Below are positions 40,701-49,355 of a stretch of 64,000 bases of DNA, in pieces (the stretch's first letter is position 1; each line of letters opens with the position of its first letter). The position numbers were made by a program, and so were the translations under genes. Source of the stretch: Cellulomonas sp. HZM. GTDB taxonomy: Bacteria; Actinomycetota; Actinomycetes; Actinomycetales; Cellulomonadaceae. The notes under the pieces were generated by a model, which had not been told where the DNA came from, made no database searches, and was given only the letters and a program-made list of their open reading frames with translations. The DNA lies in assembly GCF_000708885.1 (NCBI RefSeq), contig NZ_JEOE01000003.1, positions 123,378-187,377 on the forward strand, in the 5' to 3' direction.

Positions 40701-43700
40701 GAGCAGCTCCGAGCGCCCGAAGATCTCCGGGTACAGGCCGATGCTCGACCACACGAGCCAGGACGACAGCGAGCCCAGGTCGTCGTTGCCGGGCAGACCG
40801 CCCGGACCCGTGGTGAACAGCTGCGCGCGCGCCCGGTCCAGCGTCGCGGTGGTCTTCGCGGGCTCGCCGAGCCACGAGTAGACCCACGGTGCGTGCATGC
40901 TCGGCTGGTTGCTCATGTACGCCTTGTCCGTGCCGTACACGCCCTGGTCGAGGACCGACAGGAAGTTGTCGAGCTCCGACTCGACGGCGTCGTGCCCGCC
41001 GAGCGCGGTGACGAGGCCGCCCACGTCGAACGGCACCGACCACTGGTACTGCCAGCCGGTCGACTGGTCGAACTGCTGGTTGTTCGCGCCCGAGTCGGGC
41101 TTGTTCGCGCTCGAGTCGCGCACCGTCAGGTCGAAGTTCCAGAAGCCCTTGCGGTCGCGCGGGCTGATCGTGCCCGTCGCCGGGTTCACGAGGTTGCGCC
41201 ACGCGTTGGCACGCTGCTGGAACGCCGTCGCCGACGCGGTGTCGCCGAGGCGGGCCGCGAGCTGCGAGATGCCGAAGTCGGCCATCGCGTAGTCGAGCGT
41301 CGTCGACGTGCCGTTGCTCGTGCGGTCCTCGATCCAGCCGACGGCCACGTCGGACAGCAGGCTGGTGCGCTTGGAGCCCGTGAACGGCGCCGACTGCGTC
41401 GTGACCATCGAGGTCAGCGCCGCCTGGCGGTCGTAGCCCGTGCTGCCGAACGCGTCGAGCGACGCCACGATCGACTGCAGCGCGTCACCGTTCATCTTGT
41501 TCTGACCGCTGCCGAGGTGCGGCCAGTTGTACCAGCTGCCCGTCTGCGTGGCGAGGTCGGTGATCGACTGCGCCATGTCGGAGCCGACCTGCGGGAAGAG
41601 CAGCGCGATGAGCTGCATCTGGCCGCGGAACGAGTCCCATCCGGAGTACGTGACGTACTCGTGCGTCTGTCCGGCGCGCAGGGTCTTGACCGCACCCGTC
41701 AGCGTCGAGCCGTCGCCGTAGCCGCGGTACTGGCCGTTGACGTCGTCGTAGACGTTCGGGTGCAGCAGCGAGTGGTACAGCGCGGTGTAGAACGTCGTCC
41801 GCTCGTCGGCCGTGCCGCCCGTGGTCGCGACGGTGCCGAGCGCCTCCTGCCACGCGGCCTTCGCGGCGTCATGCACCTGGGCGAACGTCTTGCCGTCCGC
41901 CTCGGTCTGCCGGTTGAGCTCGGCGTTCGCGACGCTCACGTACGAGACACCCGTGCGGACCGTGACCGTCGTGCCCGGAGCGAAGCCGAGGTACACGCCG
42001 ACCTGGTCCTTGCCGGCCGACGAGGTCACGTCGGTGCCGTTCGCGGCGACGGTCGCACCGCTCCACGTGCCGTACGACGAGAACGCCGCGTCGAACGTCG
42101 TCGAGAAGTAGATCCGGTAGGTGCCGCCCGAGCAGACCGTCTTCGAGGTCGTGTATCCGGACACCGTGCGGTTCGCCGCGTCGACGTGCACGCTCGTCTC
42201 GCCGCTGTCGTTGTTCGACCCGCTCGCGTTGAGCAGCAGCGTGGAGGACGACGTGCCCGAAGACGGGTAGGCGAACGAGCCGACCGTCGTGCGCAGCGTC
42301 GCGGTGAGCTGGGCGTTCACGCCGTTGTCGAGGCCCACCGAGTAGTACCCGGGCGCACCCGACTCGTTCGCGTGCTGGAAGCCGAGGTAGTACGACTTGA
42401 TGTTCGATCCGGGCGAGGTCGCGAGCGAGCCGTTCGCGTTCACGGTCCCCGTGTACGGCAGCAGCGGCAGGTCGAACGCCGAGTTGTTGCTCTCGCAGCC
42501 GGTGCCTGACAGGCGCGTCATGCCGAAGCCGCGCAGCTGGTCGGCCGAGTACTCGTAGCCACCCTTCGCGTCGCCGTTCGAGCTCTTGTAGGTGGTCGGC
42601 GTGAACTGGGTCATGCCGAACGGCAGAGCGGCACCGGGCCACGTGTTGCCGTACGCGCTGTTGCCCTTGTTCTGCGTGGTGTCGTAGAGCGTGCCGATCC
42701 ACGGGTCGACCGAGCCGTACGCGTCGTTCGTCGTGCTCGCGCCGTCCACGCGCACGCCGTTGACGAGCATGCCGCCGTCGGTCGCGAACGTGACCTTCGC
42801 CGCCATCGCCGCGGCGAGGTCGATGCGCTGCCAGCTCGCGAGGCCCTCGTGGGTCTTGTCGAGCGCGTAGCCGGAGCCGATCGCGGTCGCGGCGAGCACG
42901 GCCGTGCGCTGCGCCGCGCTCAGCCCGGGGAACGTCGAGCGGAGCAGGTCGGCCGCGCCGTCCGGCACGATCTCGTCCTGACCCGTCGCGTACGTCGTCG
43001 GGAAGCCGTACGTGAGGCGCTGGGTGTAGGTGCTCACCGCCTGCGCGTCGGACGGGAGGGTCGCGTCGTCCTTCGCGCAGTCCTCGACGTCGGCCGCGTG
43101 GCCGGCCGCGACGCACGCCTCGCTCAGCACCTGCTCGAGCTCGGCCTGCGCCTGCTCGAGCAGGTCGCGGAACGCGGGGTCCGACCAGCGCTGCTGCGCG
43201 GTGTTCTGGCCCGCGATGCGGCCGCCCATGACGTCGAGCGGGTAGTGGAAGCCGAGCACGAGCCGGTTGTTCGAGTACTCCGAGGTACGCAGCAGGATCT
43301 GCGGCGCGAGCTCGGGCAGCAGCGTCGCGAGCGTCGTGCCTTGGACGTACCCGTGGTTGGTGTGGCCGCTCGGGAACGAGCCGTTGGTGCACAGCCCGTC
43401 GTACGAGCCGTTCGACGACTTCACGATGCGACCGGTGCCCGTGAACGTGCTGCCGTTGCAGCTGCCGCCCGTCGTGTAGCCGAGCCGGTTGTACGGGCGC
43501 TTGTAGTTGTACGCCGCCTTGGCGGGCTCGTGGTCGCGGCCGACCTCGGCCATGCTGCCCAGGATCGCCGTCGTCTTGGGCAGGTCTCCCGCGTCGAGCG
43601 CCTTCGTGTACAGCGGGCCGAGCACCGTGCCCAGGCCGTCGGCCATGGTCTTGTACGGCGAGCCGTCCGCGTCGGTGAGCGCCTGCGCGAGCTTCGCCGA

Positions 43701-45173
43701 GTCGTTCGCCGCGGCGTTGTTCACCGCGACGACGCCCTTGTCGTTGGCCGCGGTCGGGGTGGTGCCGGCGGTCAGGGGCTCGTTCGCCGCGAGGATCTCG
43801 GGGTGGTTGTCGCGCAGGTCGGCGAAGCCGTTCAGCAGGTACGTGAAGTAGTCGCCGCCACCGGGTGCGGTGCCCACCGAGTTCGAGGCGTAGCTCGCGG
43901 AGAGCTCGCTCGAGGTGAACGGGAGCGACAGGTAGTCGGACGTGGCCGTCAGGAACGGCATGTCGAAGTAGACGTCGCTGCTGGTCGAGTTGCAGTTGTG
44001 GATCTCGACGGCGATCGTGTTGGTCCCCGCGCGGAGCAGGTCGCCCGGCACGAAGAACAGCTGGCGCGCGGGGTCGGTCGCACCGTTGAACGAGAGCTGC
44101 GCGATGTTGCTCGTCACCGAGGAGTCGAGCCACCCCGTGACCCGCGTGCCGTTGACGTACACGGTCGCCGTGTCGTCGAACACGATCCCGCCGAGCAGGC
44201 CGCGCGTGCTCGCGACGTCGGCCGCGCTCAGCGTGACGTCGGTGCGGAAGAAGTACGACGGCACGACCGGTACCGCGCTGCCGCTCAGGTAGTGCTTGAG
44301 GAGGGTCGTCGCCACGTAGCCGCCGTCGAGCGGGCCGGTCGTGCCGGACTTCGCGCCGAAGCTGCCGGTCGCCTGCTTCCAGCCCGCGGCGAGCGCCGCG
44401 CCGGGAAGCGTCCACGACGTGCGGTCCGACGAGCCCGCGGCGGGGTCGCTGCCCGCGTCCGCGGGGTTCGCGTTCTCCCAGTACGTCCACGTCGCGCTCG
44501 GTCCGACGAGCTGCGTCGCGTCCGCGGTGCCGAGCAGCGTCCAGTCGGCGACCTGCAGCTTCTTGTTGTTGTCGGCGGTGCTGCTGTTCGCGCGGTTGCC
44601 CGTGATCCGCAGCTGGTAGTAGCGGTAGGAGCCCGCGGTCTTCACCGCGTAGGTGTTGCGCTGGAACCGGCCGGCGAACTGCTCGCCGCTGCGCGTGTCG
44701 AGCGCGACCCAGGCCGAGCTGGAGTAGCTCGACGCCGCTGCGGGGTCGTTGGTGCCGAGCACCGTCCACGCCGCGGGGTCGCGCTCCTGCGAGTCGTTGG
44801 CCGACGTGATCGTGTAGCCCGTGACCTTGGTGGCCGCCGAGAGCGTGTAGATGGCGTACACGGGGTTGGCCGTGCTCGGCTGCCCGCTGTCACGCGCGTA
44901 CCACTTGGTGGAGCTCGTGCGGTCGAACAGCTTGTCGATCGCCTCGTCGGGCTTGCCCGAGTTGGCGAAGTTCGTGCTCGCACCCGTGACGAGGTCGTGG
45001 GCCGCGTCCACGCGCGCCGTCGTGACGGCGGGAGCCGGATCCGGGTCCGCAGCCTGGGCGGGCACGGCGCCGGCGGCGACGACCGCGGCGGCGGCGACCG
45101 TCGCTGCGAGGCTGGCGAACACGTTCGACAGTCGTGCGCGGCGGCGCACGGACGTCTGGGGGCGGGGGCGCAC
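37719..45173 (-). CDS. Secreted PAP2 acid phosphatase - GH92 fusion, probable phosphomannan-processing enzyme
   Basis: A 2484-residue protein. Domains in order: signal peptide (1-41); discoidin-like domain (about 45-215); jelly-roll domain (about 220-400); class A acid phosphatase/PAP2 domain (about 405-700); GH92 domain (about 815-1515); GH92-associated beta domain (about 1580-1765); six Ig-like repeats of about 85 residues (about 1766-2275); C-terminal module (about 2280-2484). The phosphatase signature is complete: K552-X6-RP, PSGH (H604), R637-X5-H643-X3-D647. GH92 hallmarks are DPWIGT, GNTWPGAALPFGM and GLPGNDDLGSLSSW. Where GH92 alpha-mannosidases have Glu in EG(N/S)AWQY, this protein has Gln (about Q1370, QSTGWQYQW). 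I recall the same change in a Cellulosimicrobium enzyme that cleaves mannose-1-phospho-6-mannose. It may uncap and then dephosphorylate yeast mannan. Confidence 0.88.
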   Translation of the reverse strand: MRPRPQTSVRRRARLSNVFASLAATVAAAAVVAAGAVPAQAADPDPAPAVTTARVDAAHDLVTGASTNFANSGKPDEAIDKLFDRTSSTKWYARDSGQPSTANPVYAIYTLSAATKVTGYTITSANDSQERDPAAWTVLGTNDPAAASSYSSSAWVALDTRSGEQFAGRFQRNTYAVKTAGSYRYYQLRITGNRANSSTADNNKKLQVADWTLLGTADATQLVGPSATWTYWENANPADAGSDPAAGSSDRTSWTLPGAALAAGWKQATGSFGAKSGTTGPLDGGYVATTLLKHYLSGSAVPVVPSYFFRTDVTLSAADVASTRGLLGGIVFDDTATVYVNGTRVTGWLDSSVTSNIAQLSFNGATDPARQLFFVPGDLLRAGTNTIAVEIHNCNSTSSDVYFDMPFLTATSDYLSLPFTSSELSASYASNSVGTAPGGGDYFTYLLNGFADLRDNHPEILAANEPLTAGTTPTAANDKGVVAVNNAAANDSAKLAQALTDADGSPYKTMADGLGTVLGPLYTKALDAGDLPKTTAILGSMAEVGRDHEPAKAAYNYKRPYNRLGYTTGGSCNGSTFTGTGRIVKSSNGSYDGLCTNGSFPSGHTNHGYVQGTTLATLLPELAPQILLRTSEYSNNRLVLGFHYPLDVMGGRIAGQNTAQQRWSDPAFRDLLEQAQAELEQVLSEACVAAGHAADVEDCAKDDATLPSDAQAVSTYTQRLTYGFPTTYATGQDEIVPDGAADLLRSTFPGLSAAQRTAVLAATAIGSGYALDKTHEGLASWQRIDLAAAMAAKVTFATDGGMLVNGVRVDGASTTNDAYGSVDPWIGTLYDTTQNKGNSAYGNTWPGAALPFGMTQFTPTTYKSSNGDAKGGYEYSADQLRGFGMTRLSGTGCESNNSAFDLPLLPYTGTVNANGSLATSPGSNIKSYYLGFQHANESGAPGYYSVGLDNGVNAQLTATLRTTVGSFAYPSSGTSSSTLLLNASGSNNDSGETSVHVDAANRTVSGYTTSKTVCSGGTYRIYFSTTFDAAFSSYGTWSGATVAANGTDVTSSAGKDQVGVYLGFAPGTTVTVRTGVSYVSVANAELNRQTEADGKTFAQVHDAAKAAWQEALGTVATTGGTADERTTFYTALYHSLLHPNVYDDVNGQYRGYGDGSTLTGAVKTLRAGQTHEYVTYSGWDSFRGQMQLIALLFPQVGSDMAQSITDLATQTGSWYNWPHLGSGQNKMNGDALQSIVASLDAFGSTGYDRQAALTSMVTTQSAPFTGSKRTSLLSDVAVGWIEDRTSNGTSTTLDYAMADFGISQLAARLGDTASATAFQQRANAWRNLVNPATGTISPRDRKGFWNFDLTVRDSSANKPDSGANNQQFDQSTGWQYQWSVPFDVGGLVTALGGHDAVESELDNFLSVLDQGVYGTDKAYMSNQPSMHAPWVYSWLGEPAKTTATLDRARAQLFTTGPGGLPGNDDLGSLSSWLVWSSIGLYPEIFGRSELLVSTPAFDSVTIDSLGSDRKITVTAPDAGTKRNIATMKVNGTASTKSWLPESFARDGGTLELGLSSAATAWGTGKDDLPPSFGAGADGYNATGTSVDGAKNAASLEFSGNSLSRTSLAAQGATPGGQLTSGGVTFTWPSSAAGTPDHWIPRGQHVDMHGVRASKISFLGLATNGPSTGSATVVYHDGTTAAVPVEFTDWTPSGTTYSFGNTALLTVVGRNTSSGGKDSTTARVFATAVTGLDRTKTIDEVVLPTVVSSGVMHIFSIGTDALVAPEVTIVPGSVDAGSSATVTGAGFTADEQVTLTLTRGSETAATVVATASGTGALSTTIDVPAGTTAGTWTLTAVGAQSAIPVSTQLTVTTPPVVWHTSVAAPATVQAGDDLPVTGSGFAPGEQVTVRIGSSSVSATATQDGDLTATVTAPTGAGTYTLSATGAVSATPAITSVVVTKAPVVWTPSVSAPSSVETGDLVAVTGSGFAPGERVELSLGSSSRTVTSTSGGTLSASLVAPATAGSYELRAVGAVSTVPATVTVEVTARPVTWTPAITVSHSVEAGETTTVSGTGFVPGEAVSVTFGGSTTSATATSAGDLSVDVTAPASAGTYVVTALGSVSATAATAEVVVTARPVQSPTIHTPSSAKAGTTLALTGAGFTPGEQVTIVLGSTVTGTTASASGEISVRLPVPAANGTYVVTATGQVSRVQATATVTVTGAPVVYDPRISVPSSAVYGSTVKVTGAGFAKGEAVTVALGSVRVTVTASSTGALTASLPVRVAAGTQTVQVRGAVSATTRTAKVVVAKAATGSKVKVSASTSPYGKKVTLTATVSASGATASTAGTPSGSVQFYDGSTRLGGAVKLSGGKATRSTSSLKVGTHKLRVVYLGASTHGTSTSAWSKVTVAKATAKVTVSGSTFAKGSRPVVTVKLGKLDNGKRAGGKIAISVNGTKVTTVKIASSATSVKVRLPKAYSSSIKVSAKFTPTSTSTTASSMSSTVRLRVR
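38340..39880 (-). repeat. Six tandem Ig-like repeats within the PAP2-GH92 protein
   Basis: Units of about 255 bp each encode a domain with the signature VTGxGFxPGEqVtv followed by TYxLxAxGaVS. They are diverged from each other (not recently amplified). They form a stalk between the catalytic part and the terminal module. The sixth unit is the one also found before the terminal module in the GH55 and GH-A proteins. Confidence 0.85.
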
Positions 45174-45231
45174 GGGCTGCTCCAGGGCTGGTGTGGTCGT
45201 CGGTACGGCGCGGTCGGCATCGACCTTGCTA

Positions 45232-45245
45232 TGACAACGCTGTCA
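45232..45245. promoter_or_regulatory. Mannan-type LacI-like operator, site A (PAP2-GH92 promoter)
   Basis: TGACAACGCTGTCA (one mismatch from the palindrome TGACAACGTTGTCA), flanked by A and T that extend the symmetry to 16 bp. It is 59 bp upstream of the PAP2-GH92 start. Confidence 0.7.
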
Positions 45246-45340
45246 TGCGGTGAACGGGACGCTAACGGGGCCCGAACACGTGCGTCAAGGCATGCGCGCG
45301 GTTCGTCACCCGTTCGAGACGTTCGGGCGACACCACCATC

Positions 45341-45354
45341 CGACAACGCTGTCA
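45341..45354. promoter_or_regulatory. Mannan-type LacI-like operator, site B (aldo/keto reductase side)
   Basis: CGACAACGCTGTCA, 109 bp from site A and 87 bp upstream of the aldo/keto reductase start. The rest of the 267-bp divergent region has no other gene or clear motif. Confidence 0.65.
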
Positions 45355-45440
45355 TATGCAGGTTCTTCGAGCCCGCCGGGCACCCGCGCCGACCGGCGGA
45401 CCTAGGCTGGGTGCACCGACCCCACGTCCCGGAGGACCCA

Positions 45441-46370
45441 GTGCTGACCTTCACCCTGCCCGGAACCGACATCGTCGTCCCCAACGTCGTCCTGGGCCTC
45501 ATGCGGATCACCGACAAGTCCGACGACGAGATCCGCGAGCTCGTGCGCACCGCGCGCGACGCAGGCATCGACTTCGTCGACCACGCCGACATCTACGGCG
45601 GCGAGCTGCACCTGTGCGAGCGCCGCTACGCCGAGGCGGTGCAGCTCACGCCGTCCGAGCGCGCCGCGACCACCATCCAGACCAAGTGCGGCATCCGCCC
45701 CGGCCTCGGGTTCGACTTCTCCTACGAGCACATCGTCGAGTCCGTGAACGGCTCGCTCGAGGCGCTGCAGACCGACTACGTCGACATCCTCCTGCTGCAC
45801 CGCCCCGACGCGCTCGTCGAGCCCGAGGAGGTCGCGCGCGCGTTCGACGAGCTCGAGGCCGCGGGCAAGGTGCGCGCGTTCGGCGTCTCCAACCACACCC
45901 CCGGGCAGATCGAGCTGCTGCGCAAGCACGTGCGCCAGCCGATCGTCGCGAACCAGCTCCAGCTGTCGATCACGCACGCGCCGATCGTCGCGCAGGGCGT
46001 CGCGACCAACATGCAGGCCCTCGACCAGTCGGGCTCGCGCGACCTCGGCATCGTCGACTACTGCCGGCTCAACGACATCACGATCCAGGCGTGGTCGCCG
46101 TTCCAGGCCGGGTTCTTCACGGGCGTCTTCCTCGGCAACGAGGAGTACCCCGAGCTCAACGAGGTGATCGACCGGCTCGCCGAGAAGTACGACGTGCCGC
46201 CCATCGCGATCGCCACTGCCTGGATCACGCGGCACCCGGCGCGCATGCAGGTGGTGCTCGGGACCACCAGCCCCGACCGCGTCGCGGGCGCGGCACAGGG
46301 GTCGCAGGTGCCGCTCACGCGCGGTGAGTGGTACGAGCTCTTCCAGGCGGCGGGCTACACGCTGCCCTGA
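45441..46370 (+). CDS. Aldo/keto reductase (YdhF-like)
   Basis: A 309-residue TIM-barrel NADPH oxidoreductase. The catalytic tetrad can be assigned to Asp and Tyr in DFVDHADIYGG, Lys in TIQTKCG and His in DILLLHRPD. The GTG at 45441 is preceded by GGAGGA and is chosen over the internal ATG. It is divergent from the PAP2-GH92 gene with two shared operators between them, so co-regulation with mannan breakdown is likely. Its substrate, perhaps a released sugar, is unknown. Confidence 0.9.
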   Translation: MLTFTLPGTDIVVPNVVLGLMRITDKSDDEIRELVRTARDAGIDFVDHADIYGGELHLCERRYAEAVQLTPSERAATTIQTKCGIRPGLGFDFSYEHIVESVNGSLEALQTDYVDILLLHRPDALVEPEEVARAFDELEAAGKVRAFGVSNHTPGQIELLRKHVRQPIVANQLQLSITHAPIVAQGVATNMQALDQSGSRDLGIVDYCRLNDITIQAWSPFQAGFFTGVFLGNEEYPELNEVIDRLAEKYDVPPIAIATAWITRHPARMQVVLGTTSPDRVAGAAQGSQVPLTRGEWYELFQAAGYTLP

Positions 46371-46383
46371 CGCGCGACGAACG

Positions 46384-46415
46384 ACGGCCGGCCCCGCGCG
46401 CCCGGGGCCGGCCGT
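46384..46415. terminator. Hairpin between convergent aldo/keto reductase and VanY genes
   Basis: A perfect 13-bp stem ACGGCCGGCCCCG/CGGGGCCGGCCGT with a 6-nt loop, suitable for termination in both directions. Confidence 0.75.
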
Positions 46416-47272
46416 CACTCGTACGTCGCACTCCCCCGGATGCCGAAGACCTCCTCCAGCGTGGTCACGTGCTCGTCGTGCATCCAGCCCGCCAGCTCCC
46501 GCCCGACGTACCTCAGGTGCCACCCCTCCGGCGCGTATCCCGTGACCGGCCGGTTCTCCTTCGTGTACCGCACCACGAAGCCGTAGCGCCACGCGTCCCG
46601 GGCCACCCAGCGACCCTCGTCGGTCGACGCGAAGCACGGGTCGAAGTCGCACGACGAGCGCGACGCGCTGCCCACGTCCACCGCGAGCCCCGTCTGGTGC
46701 TCGCTGAACCCCGGTCGGGCGGACAGGGACTCCGCGTACTCGCGACCGTGCAGCGCGAGCATGTTCGAGAAGATCGTGCGCTGGTAGGCGTAGTCACGAA
46801 AGCCGCTCTGGATCGTCAGCGTGACCCCGTCGCGCTTCGCGCCCGCGAGCATCGCGTCGAGGTCGTGCGCGACGACCGCGCGGACCTTCTCGGGGCCCGC
46901 CTGCACGAGGTCGTCCGGCGCGTACCGGACGGGGTCGAGAGGGTGGATCTTGTTCACCACGACCCAGAGGCTGGCCGGGTCGGTCGTCGACCGGGAGTGC
47001 AGGTCGATCGCGGGCGGGGCGGACGTCGGCGCGCCGGCGGTCGCGGCCGTCGCTGCGGGTGTGGCTGCGGGCGCCGTGCCCGCGGGATCGCTCCTGCCCG
47101 CCTCGGAGCGCCCCGCCGGGTCGGAGCGGGGAGCGACCACTCCGGGGACGTCGAGCGCGGCACCCGTGGTCGGCGCGTCGCGCGGGAGCACGACGGCCGC
47201 CGCGACGCCGCCCGCGACGAACGCGACGGCGACCACGGCCACCGACCGCCCCCACGCCCCGCGTCGCTGCAC
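46415..47272 (-). CDS. VanY-family D-alanyl-D-alanine carboxypeptidase
   Basis: A 285-residue exported protein with an N-terminal signal-anchor helix (about 10-28) and an Ala/Pro/Thr linker. The peptidase M15B domain (about 100-280) has the zinc motif [12 protein letters not shown] and the catalytic/zinc segment [10 protein letters not shown]. It trims D-Ala from peptidoglycan stem peptides outside the membrane. No vanA-like resistance genes are nearby, so a housekeeping wall role is more likely. Confidence 0.92.
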   Translation of the reverse strand: MQRRGAWGRSVAVVAVAFVAGGVAAAVVLPRDAPTTGAALDVPGVVAPRSDPAGRSEAGRSDPAGTAPAATPAATAATAGAPTSAPPAIDLHSRSTTDPASLWVVVNKIHPLDPVRYAPDDLVQAGPEKVRAVVAHDLDAMLAGAKRDGVTLTIQSGFRDYAYQRTIFSNMLALHGREYAESLSARPGFSEHQTGLAVDVGSASRSSCDFDPCFASTDEGRWVARDAWRYGFVVRYTKENRPVTGYAPEGWHLRYVGRELAGWMHDEHVTTLEEVFGIRGSATYE

Positions 47273-47358
47273 GGCGCCACCCTACGTCGGCGCGTCTCGC
47301 GAACCTCCGCCCCGGGCGTCACCGGCGTCGTCGCGCTGCGACCGGCGGCCGGCAGCCG

Positions 47359-48468
47359 TCACCCCAGCCAGGGCTCGAGCACGTCGGGACGGCCGAGCCA
47401 CGACGTGAGCCCGTCCCGGAGCTCGTGCTCCGTCATCAGGATGTCGTCGAAGGCGCGTCGCACCTCGGCCTGACCGGCACCCACACCCGTGACCACCAGG
47501 CAGGTGTCCGGCTCCCTGCGGCCCCACTCACCGCTGACACCGATGCTGAGCTGGCCGCCGGCACCGTCCCACGCGCACACCGAGCCCGGGCGCGACGGCA
47601 CCCAGAACCGCCCACGGCTGCGCAGGCGCCCCTCCCCGAGGCGGCGGACGTGCTCGACGAGCCGGTCGGGGTGCAGCGGGCGTTCCGAGCGCAGCTCGAT
47701 GGTCCACACGTCCCCGTCGGTGCGCACCGCGCCCCGACGGCGCTCGGCGTGCAGCGGGTCGAGCCGACGCTCGGCGCAGCGCGCATCGTGCGCCCCGGTG
47801 AGGAAGCGCGTCGGAGGATGCTCGTACAGCCCGTCGACACGGTGCCCGTCGACCGCGCGCAGGTGGTCGAGGAGGTCGGAGGCGACGCCGTGTGCGTCGG
47901 CGTCGCCCGTCACGAGCACGGTGTCGGCGTGCGCGACCTGGGCGACGACGGCCTCTCCGACCGAGCGCCGGTCGTCCGACGTGAGCGCGAGGCCGCGCTC
48001 GTCGAGCAGGTCGTCACCGAGCACGTCGTCCTCGAACGTGTCGACGTCCACCGCCGCGAGGACGTGCGCGAGACGCAGGTCCCGCAGCAGACCCGAGCGA
48101 CCCGTCTCCCACCCGAGCGCGCGCGTCACCGGCAGCGACTCGGCGGACACCGGAAGGGCGAGCATCACCGCACCCCACCGTCCGTGGCTCGCGAGCGCAC
48201 GCAGCACGGGCAGTGCGTCCTCACGCACCGCACAGCTCAGGCATGCGTGCTCGAGCGGGACGACGCAGTCCTCGACGACACCCGTCGCGTCGAGCACGAC
48301 GCGACGGATCGCGCCGCCCTGCTCGTCCTCGAGGATGTCGTGCCGCAGCACCACGAGGGACGGGTCGTCGGTCGCCATCGCAAAGGTCGCCGCGTCGCGG
48401 ACCACGGGATCGGTGGTCGCGAGGACCATCAGCGGGACGCGGCCGGGGCGCGGGGGTCGTGGGGTCAT
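47359..48468 (-). CDS. CobW-like (COG0523) zinc-homeostasis protein lacking the P-loop
   Basis: A 369-residue protein related to zinc metallochaperone GTPases of the Zur regulon. The conserved metal motif appears as CLSC (C76, C79) in [16 protein letters not shown], and the CobW C-terminal domain is recognisable ([30 protein letters not shown]). The N-terminal GxxGxGKT/S loop expected before the metal motif is absent; the segment reads [20 protein letters not shown] 48468 is chosen for its GAGGAG site; the frame opens 30 bp earlier. It is divergent from the zinc-free ribosomal operon across a Zur-like box. Confidence 0.82.
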   Translation of the reverse strand: MTPRPPRPGRVPLMVLATTDPVVRDAATFAMATDDPSLVVLRHDILEDEQGGAIRRVVLDATGVVEDCVVPLEHACLSCAVREDALPVLRALASHGRWGAVMLALPVSAESLPVTRALGWETGRSGLLRDLRLAHVLAAVDVDTFEDDVLGDDLLDERGLALTSDDRRSVGEAVVAQVAHADTVLVTGDADAHGVASDLLDHLRAVDGHRVDGLYEHPPTRFLTGAHDARCAERRLDPLHAERRRGAVRTDGDVWTIELRSERPLHPDRLVEHVRRLGEGRLRSRGRFWVPSRPGSVCAWDGAGGQLSIGVSGEWGRREPDTCLVVTGVGAGQAEVRRAFDDILMTEHELRDGLTSWLGRPDVLEPWLG

Positions 48469-48569
48469 GTCGTCTCCTCGTCGGGGGATCGCGGGCATCG
48501 CGGGCCGTCGCGGGTCTTCGCCGGTCCGCCGTGCTCGGCTCGAGCACCGGCAGCACCGTACACGTTGAC

Positions 48570-48588
48570 GCGAACGATTCTCATTATC
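48570..48588. promoter_or_regulatory. Zur-like box between cobW-like gene and zinc-free ribosomal operon
   Basis: GCGAACGATTCTCATTATC, close to the actinobacterial Zur site (GAAAACGATTTTCATTATC type). It is 12 bp before the L28 ATG and about 100 bp from the divergent cobW-like start, and matches the znuA site at 14 of 19 positions. Confidence 0.8.
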
Positions 48589-48600
48589 TATGTTCGTGCC

Positions 48601-48837
48601 ATGTCAGCTCGCTGCCAGCTGCTCGGGACCTCACCCGGGTTCGGCCACCACGTGTCCCACTCCCACGTCCGCACCCCGCGGCGCTTCGACCCCAACGTCC
48701 AGCGGAGGCGCTACCACGTGCCCTCGCTCGGCCGGACCGTCACGCTCACGCTCTCGGCCCGGGCCATCAAGACGATCGACAAGATCGGCATCGAGGCAGC
48801 CGTGGCCCGCATGCGCGAGCGCGGGGAGAAGCTCTGA
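48601..48837 (+). CDS. rpmB: Ribosomal protein bL28, zinc-independent paralogue
   Basis: A 78-residue protein: [28 protein letters not shown] is the L28 N-terminal core. It keeps one Cys and lacks the CxxC pairs of the zinc form. It is first of five ribosomal genes; the next ATG overlaps its stop by one base. Under zinc starvation such copies replace zinc-binding forms and free zinc from ribosomes. Confidence 0.93.
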   Translation: MSARCQLLGTSPGFGHHVSHSHVRTPRRFDPNVQRRRYHVPSLGRTVTLTLSARAIKTIDKIGIEAAVARMRERGEKL

Positions 48838-49001
48838 TGGCGCGCATCGACCTGCGTCCGGTCGTCCGCATGCGGTCGACGGCGGGCACCGGGACCACCT
48901 ACGTCACCCGCAAGAACCGGCGCAACGACCCGGACCGGCTCGTCCTGCGCAAGTACGACCCGAAGGTGCGCCGGCACGTCGACTTCCGGGAGGAGCGCTG
49001 A
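48837..49001 (+). CDS. rpmG: Ribosomal protein bL33, zinc-independent paralogue
   Basis: A 54-residue basic protein with [22 protein letters not shown], the L33 core, and no cysteine at all. The ATG shares one base with the rpmB stop and the TGA shares one base with the rpsN start, so translation is tightly coupled. Confidence 0.93.
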   Translation: MARIDLRPVVRMRSTAGTGTTYVTRKNRRNDPDRLVLRKYDPKVRRHVDFREER

Positions 49002-49306
49002 TGGCGAAGACGAGCGCGGTCGCGCGCGACCAGCGACGCCGGCTCCTCGTCGCACGGTTCGCGACCAGACGAGCCGAGCTGCGGCGTCTGGCGGTGGACC
49101 CGGCGGCGAGCCCCGACGCGCGTCGTGAGGCCCGCGCCGCGCTGCAGCGCCTGCCGCGCGACGCGAGCCCGGTCCGGGTGCGCAACCGGGACGCGACCGA
49201 CGGCCGCCCACGCGGCCACCTGCGCGTGTTCGGCGTCTCGCGCATCACGATGCGCCGGCTCGCGCACCGCGGCGAGCTGCCCGGCGTCACGAAGGCGAGC
49301 TGGTGA
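49001..49306 (+). CDS. rpsN: Ribosomal protein uS14, zinc-independent long form
   Basis: A 101-residue protein, the length of cysteine-free S14 (zinc forms are about 61 residues). Core [20 protein letters not shown] and [24 protein letters not shown] are typical. No cysteine. Its ATG overlaps the rpmG stop. Confidence 0.95.
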   Translation: MAKTSAVARDQRRRLLVARFATRRAELRRLAVDPAASPDARREARAALQRLPRDASPVRVRNRDATDGRPRGHLRVFGVSRITMRRLAHRGELPGVTKASW

Positions 49307-49313
49307 GGACCAG

Positions 49314-49355
49314 ATGAAGAGGCACATCCACCGTCCCACCGAGGAGGAACGATGA
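49314..49355 (+). CDS. 13-codon ORF between rpsN and rpmJ (leader peptide or L31 remnant)
   Basis: [13 protein letters not shown], with GAGGACC upstream and a stop overlapping the rpmJ start as ATGA. The MKxxIH opening resembles the N-terminus of bL31, a protein often present in such operons, so it could be a relic. Alternatively it only serves to couple rpmJ translation. Weak evidence. Confidence 0.35.
   Translation: MKRHIHRPTEEER

Noticed and set aside
46415..47272. VanY as part of a vancomycin-resistance cluster
   Set aside because: No vanHAX, vanRS or similar gene is adjacent; the enzyme fits ordinary wall remodelling.
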